A stretch of 64,000 nt of DNA, from assembly GCF_014842025.1 (NCBI RefSeq), contig NZ_JACYUY010000024.1:33606-97605 (forward strand), read 5' to 3'. Under the pieces are notes generated by a model. The model did not search any database. It was given only the letters and a program-made list of their open reading frames with translations, and was not told the origin of the DNA. Of this stretch, positions 8,285 through 15,836 are shown piece after piece. This DNA is from Massilia sp. CFBP 13721. Lineage in GTDB: Bacteria; Pseudomonadota; Gammaproteobacteria; Burkholderiales; Burkholderiaceae_D. Each line of letters starts with the position of its first letter. The stretch's first letter is position 1. Both the position numbers and the translations under genes were made by a program.

Positions 8285-9421
8285 ATGCACCTCGTCGATA
8301 TCACGATGTTTTACGCCGCCGAAAGCAACGGCGTGAGCACCTACCTGAATGCCAAGGCGCGCTGGCTGGCCCGGCACGGCCGTGTCCAGCACACCATCCT
8401 CAGTCCGAACGTCGACAGCGGCGGCGCGGCGCCGGCGCTGGTGCGCATGCCGGCCGTCGCGCTGCCGGGCATCAACGGCTTTCGCATGCCGACCTCGGTG
8501 CGCGCCCCGGTGCGCCTGTTGCGCCAGGCCCGGCCCGACCTGATCGAAGCCGGCGACGCCGGCCACAGCGCCTGGGCGGCCCTGCGCCTGCGCCGCCGCC
8601 TCGGCGTACCGGCGATCGCCTTTTATCACTCCGACCTGCCGCGCCTGGTGCGTCCGCGCTTCGGCCAGACGGCGGAGAGCGCCACCTGCAAATACCTGGC
8701 CCACCTGTACCGCCAGTTCGACCTCGTGCTCGCCCCCAGCCGCGCCATGGTCGAGCAGCTGCACGCGATGGGCGTACCCGATGCGCACCACCAGCCGCTC
8801 GGCATCGACAGCGGCGTCTTCAGTCCGGCGCGGCGGGTCGAGACCCTGCGCGCCCACCTGCGCCTGCCCGAGAATGCGCGCCTGCTGGTGTACGCGGGCC
8901 GCTTCACGCACGAGAAAAAGCTGCCGCTCCTGATCGAGGCGGTGCGCAAACTCGGCCGGCCGTATCACTTGCTGATGATCGGCGGCGGCCTCGATTTGCC
9001 GCGCTACCCGCAAATCACCTACCTGCCGTTCAAGCGCAACCAGCGCCACCTGGCGCGCCTGCTGGCCAGTTGCGACGTGCTGGTGCATCCCGGCGACTGC
9101 GAAACCTTCGGCCTGATCGTGCTCGAAGCCATGGCCTGCGGCCTGCCGGTGGTGGCTACCACCCGGGGCGGCGTGGCCGAGCTGATCGACGAACACACGG
9201 GCATTCTGGCGCAGCCGAACTGCGTCGACAGCCTGGCCAGCGCCATCGAAGCGGCCTACGGGCGCGACCTTGGCGCGATGGGCGCGCACGCGCGGCGCAA
9301 GGCGGCCGAGTATTACGACTGGAACGAGATCCTGCCGCAGGTGATGCGGCGCTACCAGGCCGTGCTCGGTACGCGCGGCCTGGACGAACCCGGCGCGAGG
9401 AGCATCTGTGTCACGGACTGA
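8285..9421 (+). CDS. Glycosyltransferase family 4
   Basis: 378 residues from ATG 8285. An upstream in-frame start exists, but MHLVDITMFYAAESNGVSTYL is the normal beginning of this family, with its G-V-STY donor-binding loop. The C-terminal GT-B domain contains YAGRFTHEKKLPLLIEA and CETFGLIVLEAMACGLPVVA, the E-x7-E type motif that binds the nucleotide-sugar. It would transfer a sugar to a cell-surface or lipid glycan. The substrate cannot be read from the sequence. No strong ribosome binding site is visible. Its end overlaps the start of the deacetylase gene by 14 bp, so the two are likely translationally coupled. Confidence 0.88.
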   Translation: MHLVDITMFYAAESNGVSTYLNAKARWLARHGRVQHTILSPNVDSGGAAPALVRMPAVALPGINGFRMPTSVRAPVRLLRQARPDLIEAGDAGHSAWAALRLRRRLGVPAIAFYHSDLPRLVRPRFGQTAESATCKYLAHLYRQFDLVLAPSRAMVEQLHAMGVPDAHHQPLGIDSGVFSPARRVETLRAHLRLPENARLLVYAGRFTHEKKLPLLIEAVRKLGRPYHLLMIGGGLDLPRYPQITYLPFKRNQRHLARLLASCDVLVHPGDCETFGLIVLEAMACGLPVVATTRGGVAELIDEHTGILAQPNCVDSLASAIEAAYGRDLGAMGAHARRKAAEYYDWNEILPQVMRRYQAVLGTRGLDEPGARSICVTD

Positions 9422-10247
9422 AGCACCATCGATCAATACACGATCACTGCTGGCCGAGCCACCCATGCTGTGCGTGTCGATCCACGACGTCGCACCCGGG
9501 ACTTGGGAAGAATGCGCACGCCTGGCGCGCGCCATGCGCCAGGCCGCCGACGTGCGCCTGACCTGGCTGGTGGTGCCGCACTACCACGGGCGGCCGGGCG
9601 ACGAGCGCGCCGAGCGCGCCATGCGCGCCGGGCTGGATGCGGCGCTGGCGCGCGGCGACGAACTGGCGCTGCATGGCTATACCCATCTCGATACCGGGGA
9701 ACGGTCGGCCGGCTTGCGCCAGCGTTTCCTGCGCGGCGTCTACACCCAGCGCGAAGGGGAGTTCGCGGCGCTGGCGGCGGCCGAGGCGCGCGAGCGCATC
9801 GCGCTCGGACTGGAGTGGTTCCGCCAGCGCGACTGGCCGGTGTCGGGCTTCGTTCCGCCGGCCTGGCTGCTGGGCGAGGCCTCCTGGCGCGTGCTGCCCG
9901 AGTTTGCCTTTTCCTACACCACCACGTTCACGCGCTTTCACCTGCTGCGCCAGGGACGCTCGGTGTTCGCGCCTTCGCTGGTCTACACGGCCAGGAACGG
10001 GCTCGGGCGCGCGCTCTCGCCCCTCGCCGCCAGCCTGGCCGCACGCTGCATGGCGCAGGGGCCGCTGATGCGCCTCAGTTTACATCCGCCCGACGTGCGC
10101 CACCCGCGCCTGGTGGCGCATGCACAGCGCCTGGTCGAGCGCATGCTGGGCACGCGCGAGGCGGTCACGAAAGCCGAGTGCGCGCGCAGGCTGCTGGCAC
10201 TGTCGCCCGCGCCATCGACTTCAGCCCGGAACGGTGGCGTAACGTAG
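9408..10247 (+). CDS. Polysaccharide-deacetylase-like protein (DUF2334)
   Basis: 279 residues. It has the DUF2334 landmarks CVSIHDVAPGTWEE near the start, ELALHGYTHLD in the middle, and GFVPPAWLLGEASW. These are the metal-binding Asp/His and substrate-loop motifs of the NodB-like deacetylase fold. It probably removes N-acetyl groups from a glycan, with the upstream glycosyltransferase as partner. The GTG start is favoured by GAGGAG at 9397-9402, 5 bp before it. The TAG stop (10245-10247) falls inside the left terminal repeat of the element at 10244-10408. Confidence 0.8.
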   Translation: MSRTEAPSINTRSLLAEPPMLCVSIHDVAPGTWEECARLARAMRQAADVRLTWLVVPHYHGRPGDERAERAMRAGLDAALARGDELALHGYTHLDTGERSAGLRQRFLRGVYTQREGEFAALAAAEARERIALGLEWFRQRDWPVSGFVPPAWLLGEASWRVLPEFAFSYTTTFTRFHLLRQGRSVFAPSLVYTARNGLGRALSPLAASLAARCMAQGPLMRLSLHPPDVRHPRLVAHAQRLVERMLGTREAVTKAECARRLLALSPAPSTSARNGGVT

Positions 10248-10408
10248 GATGGGCACTTGTGCCCATGCTGTCGTGCGGGTGCGCGTCGCAACGTGGCCCA
10301 AAATGGGGGAACCATCGAATTCCGATACGGGCGTGCGGACCGATCCGACTTCTGCTCACGGTGCGGTACGCCGAGGCACGACCGCGTGGGCACAAGTGCC
10401 CACCCTAC
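10244..10408. repeat. GTAGGGTGGGC-family inverted-repeat element
   Basis: 165 bp. The left end GTAGGATGGGCACTTGTGCCC and the right end GGGCACAAGTGCCCACCCTAC are inverted copies. The element supplies the TAG stop of the deacetylase gene. It belongs to the same family as copies at 13482, 35500 and 63743 and the short hairpins at 39353 and 43384. Confidence 0.8.
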
Positions 10409-10449
10409 GGTACCTCGGTGTTCCTGGCTAAAAACAAGACTCGAAGCGT

Positions 10450-10731
10450 CTATCGCCAGCCACGCCCCCAATAGCCGCCGCCCCAATAGCCGCCCCAAGG
10501 GCCGGCATACCCGGGACCGCTCCCATAGCGCTGCACGTCATCCTTCGTGCTCAGGCTGATGATGCAGCTGCGCCATTGGTCGGTTTGCTGGGCATAGCCC
10601 AGGCGGTCGCAGGCCGGGCCGTAGATGGCGACCATTTCCGTCATCTCCGCCTGCTTGCGCGCCGCCCGTTCTTGCGGAGTGGCGCAGGCGCTCAGCAGCA
10701 GTGCTGCCGTCAATACAATGGTTGTACGCAT
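10450..10731 (-). CDS. Small putative lipoprotein, function unknown
   Basis: 93 residues from ATG 10731, with GGAG 7 bp upstream. The frame extends further upstream, but the extension lacks sense as protein and the signal sequence sits at this start. MRTTIVLTAALLLSACAT is a type II signal peptide with lipobox LSAC. The mature part has MVAIYGPACDRLGY and a second Cys-containing WRSCIISL segment, suggesting a disulfide, and a Gly/Tyr/Trp-rich tail (GPWGGYWGGGYWGRGWR). I do not recognise the family. It stands alone between repeat elements. Confidence 0.7.
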   Translation of the reverse strand: MRTTIVLTAALLLSACATPQERAARKQAEMTEMVAIYGPACDRLGYAQQTDQWRSCIISLSTKDDVQRYGSGPGYAGPWGGYWGGGYWGRGWR

Positions 10732-11082
10732 GGCGATCTCCTTTTTTGCGTGAATTTCACTGGTTTCGAGCTTAGCGCAAGAATCAGAACAGTGCTCGAT
10801 CCGGCCCAATCGGACACACCCCAGTTCGCCAGGCGAACCGCAGGAATATCGCACTGGCGGCTTTCTCGGGCATGGCTTTTCTGGCAAGATCGACTGGAGA
10901 AACTAAGAGCCTATCCCAGTAGGCCGGGGGAAGCTCCGAGCGATGCATGGCAAGCGCGGGCAAGGCGCGAGGAGGGCGCATGGCGGGCCATGCAACCGAC
11001 GAGCAACGCAGCACCCGCTTGTCAGGCGCGCTCGCAGCGACTCCGGTCTACTGGGATAGGCTCTCAATAACAGGGAGGTGCG
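10732..11082. other. Intergenic region with repeat copy 2
   Basis: 351 bp between divergent genes. The left part carries the promoter and leader of the small lipoprotein gene. The right half is occupied by the second 157-bp repeat. Only about 20 bp then separate the repeat from the penicillin-acylase-type gene, so that gene's promoter may lie inside or be supplied by the repeat. Confidence 0.5.
10907..11063. repeat. 157-bp terminal-inverted-repeat element, copy 2
   Basis: Begins GAGCCTATCCCAGTAGGCCGG and ends CCGGTCTACTGGGATAGGCTC. It has the same length and orientation as copy 1 at 8033-8189, with scattered substitutions in the interior. Confidence 0.85.
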
Positions 11083-13485
11083 ATGCACGCAGGCCGCTGG
11101 AAAACCTGGACCCGGCGGCTGGCGTTCGCGCTGGCGGGATTCATCTTGCTGACAGCGCTCGCCGCCTGGCTGCTGCTGTGCGCCAGCCTCGCCCAGCTCG
11201 ACGGCGAGCGCAGGGCGCCGGCACTGGTGGCGCCGGTCACGGTCGCGCGCGATGCGGCCGGGGTGCCGCTCATCCGCGGTAACAATCGCTTCGATCTCGC
11301 CTACGCCACCGGCTTCGTGCACGCCCAGGAGCGCTATTTTCAGATGGACTTGCTGCGCCGTACCGCGGCCGGCGAACTGGCCGCGCTGTTCGGCCCGCGC
11401 GCGCTGCCGCTCGACCGTGCGCGCCGCCTGCATCGTTTTCGTGCGCGCGCCGTGCGCGTGCTGGCCTCGATGCCGCCGCAAGATCGCCTCTTCATCGACA
11501 GGTATGTGGCCGGCGTGAATGCCGGCGTCGACGCGCTCGGCGCGCGTCCTTTCGAATACCTGTTGACCGGCAGTGCGCCGCTGCCCTGGCGTGCCGAGGA
11601 TTCGCTGCTGGCGGTGTGGGCGATGTTCATCGACCTGCAGGGCAACCAGGCACCGCGCGAACTGGCGCGCGGCTGGCTGCGCGCGCGCAGTGACGCGGCG
11701 CAACTCGCCTTCCTGCTGCCCACGGCCTCGCGCTGGGATGCGCCGCTCGACAATGCCGTCGCGCCGCCGGATGCGCCGGTGCCGGCCACGGCGCCGGAAT
11801 GGTGGGGGACTGCTCCGACGCGGCCTGCGTCGCTGGCCCTGCGCGAGCGCACCGAACTGGTCGGCAGCAACAACTATGCGATCGCCGGCAGCCGCAGCAC
11901 GACGGGCGCCGCGATCGTCGCCGACGACATGCACCTCGGCCTGCAACTGCCGAACATCTGGTACCGGCTGGCGCTGGCCTACCCGGACGGGCAGGGCCGC
12001 GAACGGCGCCTGGTCGGAGTGACGCTGCCCGGCGCGCCGCCGCTGGTGATCGCCGGCAGCAACGGTAAAGTGGCCTGGGGCTTCACCAACAGCTATGGGG
12101 ATTACCTCGACCTGGTCGAAGTCCGTTTCGACCGCGCGCGGCCCGGCGAGGTGCGGACGCCGCGCGGCTGGGAGCGTCCCGCCGAATACGTCGAGACGAT
12201 CGAAGTGAAGGGCGCTGCCGCAGAGCGACTGGTGGTGCGCGAGACCGCCTTCGGCCCGCTGCGCGCTGCGGGCGGCGCCACCTATGCGCTGCACTGGGTC
12301 GCGCACGATCCGGGGGCCCTCAACCTGAACCACCTGCGCCTGGAGGAGGCGGATACCGTCGAGGCGGCCCTGGCGATTGCCGCCGTCGACGGCATCCCGG
12401 CCCAGAATTTCGTCGCCGGCGACAGTGCCGGCAATATCGGCTGGACGATCGCCGGCCGGCTGCCGCTGCGCGCCTCCGTCGCCAGCGCAGCCGACGCCAG
12501 TTTTCCCTTGCAGTCCGGCGCGCCGACACCACCCTGGGACGGCCTGCTCGCGCCCGAACAGTATCCGCGCGTGCTCAATCCGCCCGACGGCCAGCTCTCG
12601 ACCGCGAACAGCCGCCAGTTGCTGGGACTTGCGGGCAAGCTGGTCGGCGACGGCGGTTTCGATCTCGGCGCGCGCAGCAGCCAGCTGCGCGACCGCCTGC
12701 GCGCGCTGGGAGCGCGCACCGACGAAGCGGGCGCCTTTGCGGTCGCGCTGGACGACCGCGCACTCTTCATCGCCGGCTGGCGCGCACGCGCGCTGGCCGT
12801 GCTCGACCCGGCGGCGCTGCAGCGGCATCCGCGCCGCGCCGCTTTCCGCCACCTGCTCGAGACCAGCTGGAGCGGGCGTGCGGACACCGCGTCGGTCGGC
12901 TACCGGCTGGCGCGTGACTTCATGTGGGCGCTGCATGACCTCTGTTTCGACGGCGTCGATGCGCAGCTGGCGGCGCTCGACCCCAAGGCGACGATGGCGC
13001 TGGCCAACCCGCGCTGGCCGGCGGTAGTGGCCCGCCTGCTCGATGAACAGCCGCCCGGTTGGCTGCCCCCGGGCCAACGCAACTGGCGCGACGTGCAGCT
13101 GGCGGCGGTCGACCGCGTCATCGCCGAACTCGAGCACACGGGCATACCGTTGGAACAAGCCACCTGGGGCGCACGCAATACGGCCGCGATCGTCCATCCG
13201 ATTGCGCTGGCGATGCCGGCGCTCGGCACATGGCTGGGCGTGCCGCCCGACCAGCTGGCCGGCGACGCCCACATGCCGCGCGTGGCCGGTCCGAAGTTCG
13301 GCCAGTCGGAGCGGATGACAGTGTCGCCAGGACGCGAGGAGGCGGGGCTCTACAACATGCCGGGCGGGCAGAGCGGCCACCCGCTGTCGCCGTACTTCCG
13401 CCATGGGCATGACGAGTGGGTGCGGGCGCGCGCGCTGCCGCTGCTGCCCGGGCCGGCGCGTCATACGCTGACGTTGACGCCGTAG
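11083..13485 (+). CDS. Penicillin acylase family protein (Ntn hydrolase)
   Basis: 800 residues. A signal anchor (about 12-33) is followed by the alpha-chain region (RDAAGVPLIRGNNRFDLAYATGFVHAQERYFQMDLLRR). The self-processing site is LVGSNNYAIAG, whose Ser262 becomes the N-terminal nucleophile of the beta chain. It is followed by VADDMHLGLQLPNIWYR and by NGKVAWGFTNSYGDYLDL, both family hallmarks. Members hydrolyse penicillins, acyl-homoserine lactones or other N-acyl amides in the periplasm. The substrate is not deducible. ATG 11083 has GGGAGG upstream. The TAG stop lies in the left terminal repeat of the element at 13482. Confidence 0.93.
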   Translation: MHAGRWKTWTRRLAFALAGFILLTALAAWLLLCASLAQLDGERRAPALVAPVTVARDAAGVPLIRGNNRFDLAYATGFVHAQERYFQMDLLRRTAAGELAALFGPRALPLDRARRLHRFRARAVRVLASMPPQDRLFIDRYVAGVNAGVDALGARPFEYLLTGSAPLPWRAEDSLLAVWAMFIDLQGNQAPRELARGWLRARSDAAQLAFLLPTASRWDAPLDNAVAPPDAPVPATAPEWWGTAPTRPASLALRERTELVGSNNYAIAGSRSTTGAAIVADDMHLGLQLPNIWYRLALAYPDGQGRERRLVGVTLPGAPPLVIAGSNGKVAWGFTNSYGDYLDLVEVRFDRARPGEVRTPRGWERPAEYVETIEVKGAAAERLVVRETAFGPLRAAGGATYALHWVAHDPGALNLNHLRLEEADTVEAALAIAAVDGIPAQNFVAGDSAGNIGWTIAGRLPLRASVASAADASFPLQSGAPTPPWDGLLAPEQYPRVLNPPDGQLSTANSRQLLGLAGKLVGDGGFDLGARSSQLRDRLRALGARTDEAGAFAVALDDRALFIAGWRARALAVLDPAALQRHPRRAAFRHLLETSWSGRADTASVGYRLARDFMWALHDLCFDGVDAQLAALDPKATMALANPRWPAVVARLLDEQPPGWLPPGQRNWRDVQLAAVDRVIAELEHTGIPLEQATWGARNTAAIVHPIALAMPALGTWLGVPPDQLAGDAHMPRVAGPKFGQSERMTVSPGREEAGLYNMPGGQSGHPLSPYFRHGHDEWVRARALPLLPGPARHTLTLTP

Positions 13486-13645
13486 GGTGGTCGGCTCCAC
13501 CTCTGTGCGTGATTGTCCGTCGACGCATGCGCCGCCCACGCGTGACGCCGGCGCTGCGTTGGCGGTTCCTGGCCGGTTAGCGTCACGCGTGGGCGGCGCG
13601 GCGGCCGCGTGGTTTCAGATATCGGGGTGGAGCCGGCCACCCTAC
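13482..13645. repeat. GTAGGGTGGGC-family inverted-repeat element
   Basis: 164 bp, GTAGGGTGG at the left and CCACCCTAC at the right. It has a nested second pair: CCGCCCACGCGTGACGC and GCGTCACGCGTGGGCGG. It provides the TAG stop of the penicillin-acylase-type gene and ends 17 bp before the stop of the convergent REC-PAS-GGDEF-EAL gene. Confidence 0.8.
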
Positions 13646-13661
13646 GGCCCGCGTGGCCAAG

Positions 13662-15824
13662 TCAAGGCGCCGGCAAGGCCAGGCGCAACGGCCCCAGCAT
13701 TTCGGTGATGGTCTCCGCGCTCGACGGGTGGCCAAGAAAGAAGCCCTGCACCAGGTCGCAGCCGTACTGCTCGAGCATCACCAGCTGCTCGTCGGTCTCG
13801 ACCCCTTCGGCCACCACCGCCATTTTGAGGCCGTGGGCCATGGCGATGATGGCGCGCGTGATCGCCGCGTTTTCCGAGTCCTGCGGCAAGCCGCAAATGA
13901 AGCTGCGGTCGATTTTCAGGGCGCGCACGTCGAAGCGTTTCAGGTAGTTCATCGACGAGTAGCCGGTGCCGAAGTCGTCGATCGAGAGATACACGCCGAT
14001 GCCGCGCAACTGTTCGAGGGTGGCCATGGTGGCGCGGGCGTCGTCCATCAGCGTGCCTTCGGTCAGTTCGAGTTCCAGCAGCTTCGGGTCGAGTCCCGTT
14101 TCGTCGAGCGCGGAGAGCACGATCTGCGACAGGTTCTCATCCTTGAACTGCTTGGCCGAGAGGTTCACCGCCACCCGCACCGAGCGGTGGAAAGCGCGCT
14201 GCCAGAGGCGCGCCTGGTTGCAGGCGGTACGCAGCACCCATTCGCCGATCGGCACGATCAGGCCGGTCTCCTCGGCCAGCGGAATGAATTCGGTCGGCGA
14301 GATGATGCCGCGCTCGGGGTGGCGCCAGCGCACCAGCGCCTCGACGCCGACGATTTCCAGCGAGCGCACGTCGAGCTGCGGCTGGTACAGCAGGTAGAGT
14401 TCGTCGTTCTGCAAGGCCTTGCGCAAGCCCACTTCGAGCTTCACGTGGCTCATGATCTGCATCGTCAGCGAAGAGCTGTACAGCTTGGCGTTGTTCTTGC
14501 CGCAGTTCTTGGCGTGGTACATGGCGGTGTCGGCGAATTTCAGCAGCGAATTGCAGTCGTCGCCGTCTTCCGGGAACAACGAGATGCCGATGCTGGCGGT
14601 GACGAAGATCTCGTTGCCGTCGATGAGGAAGGGCCGGCGCATCGCTTCCTTGACCCGGTGCGCGACGTTGAGCGCATGCTCGACCCGTTCCAGGTCGGGA
14701 ATCAGGATCGTGAACTCGTCGCCGCCCAGGCGCGCCAGGTTGGTGGCCGAGGTCTCGGCGACCATGGCCTCGCCGGGCAGTGCTTCGCTCCTCGACACCA
14801 GGTCGCTGGGGCGGATCGTCTCGCGCAGGCGTTCGGAAACGATTTTCAGCAGGTGGTCGCCGACGTTGTGCCCGAGCGTGTCGTTGATGCGCTTGAAGGC
14901 GTCGAGGTCCATGAACAGCACCGCGAACTTCTTGTTGCCGACTTTCGAGCGCTGCAGTTCGCGTTCCAGTGTCTCGAGAAAGGCTTGGCGGTTGGGGATG
15001 CCGGTCAGGCTGTCGCAATAGGCCAGGCGCCGGATCTGCTCTTCGCTGCGTTTGCGCTCGCTGATGTCGCGCACCAGGCCCAGCACTTCGGACGGGCCGG
15101 TGGCCACCAGGCGCGCCTCGAAATGCTGGGTGTCGCCGAAGCGCAGCAGCTCGTATTCGATCGAGCGGATCTGCTGGGTGCGCAGGACTTCGCCCAGCTG
15201 CTCCATGACGCGCGTGGCGATGTCGCGCGGCAGCACCTCGCTGATGTGGCGGCCGACGCAGCGCTCGCTGGTGAAGGGCACGGCGCCGTCGCGCTCCCGG
15301 CTCGGAAAGCCGCGGCCCGGCTCATAGTCCAGATAAAAGCCGTCGCGGTTCATGCGGAAGAAGGTGTCCGGAATCGCGGCCAGCACGGCGCGGTTCTGGG
15401 CGTCGGCAATGCGCAGGCGCGCGATGGCGTCGCTGGCGCGCAGCACGTACAGCACGCGGTGGCCGAGGATCGGCCAGTTGATCGGCTTCGAGACGAAGTC
15501 GGTGGCGCCGGCCTCGTAGGCGCTGGTGACGGCTTCGATGTCGTCGCCGCCGGTGACCATCACGATCGGCACCGAGGCCCCAGGACCCTCGCTGCGGCGG
15601 ATCGCGCGGCAGGCGCCGAAGCCGTCCAAGTGCGGCATCTCGACGTCCATCAGGATCAGGTCGGGGCGGCGCTCGCGCGCGAGACGCAACGCCTGGCGCC
15701 CGTCCTCGGCCTCGATGGCGTCCAGCCCGACCTGCTGCAGCATCTCGAGCATCAGCAGGCGCATGACCGGATCGTCGTCGGCGACCAGCACGACACCGCG
15801 TTGTGTGGATGGGGAGGGTGACAT
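13662..15824 (-). CDS. Response regulator with PAS, GGDEF and EAL domains
   Basis: 720 residues. Order: receiver (1-130, phospho-acceptor Asp60 in LILMDVEMPHLDG), PAS-like (about 140-260), GGDEF (about 262-450), EAL (about 460-705). The GGDEF signature is intact (367-371, RLGGDEF), with a roughly 15-residue insertion just before it. The EAL motif VGVEALVRW (495-497) and DDFGTGYSS are intact, so both c-di-GMP synthesis and hydrolysis are possible. It begins 12 bp after the stop of the hybrid kinase gene with AGGA upstream, so the kinase is its likely phospho-donor through the HPt domain. Confidence 0.95.
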   Translation of the reverse strand: MSPSPSTQRGVVLVADDDPVMRLLMLEMLQQVGLDAIEAEDGRQALRLARERRPDLILMDVEMPHLDGFGACRAIRRSEGPGASVPIVMVTGGDDIEAVTSAYEAGATDFVSKPINWPILGHRVLYVLRASDAIARLRIADAQNRAVLAAIPDTFFRMNRDGFYLDYEPGRGFPSRERDGAVPFTSERCVGRHISEVLPRDIATRVMEQLGEVLRTQQIRSIEYELLRFGDTQHFEARLVATGPSEVLGLVRDISERKRSEEQIRRLAYCDSLTGIPNRQAFLETLERELQRSKVGNKKFAVLFMDLDAFKRINDTLGHNVGDHLLKIVSERLRETIRPSDLVSRSEALPGEAMVAETSATNLARLGGDEFTILIPDLERVEHALNVAHRVKEAMRRPFLIDGNEIFVTASIGISLFPEDGDDCNSLLKFADTAMYHAKNCGKNNAKLYSSSLTMQIMSHVKLEVGLRKALQNDELYLLYQPQLDVRSLEIVGVEALVRWRHPERGIISPTEFIPLAEETGLIVPIGEWVLRTACNQARLWQRAFHRSVRVAVNLSAKQFKDENLSQIVLSALDETGLDPKLLELELTEGTLMDDARATMATLEQLRGIGVYLSIDDFGTGYSSMNYLKRFDVRALKIDRSFICGLPQDSENAAITRAIIAMAHGLKMAVVAEGVETDEQLVMLEQYGCDLVQGFFLGHPSSAETITEMLGPLRLALPAP

Positions 15825-15836
15825 GGGCTTCCTTCT

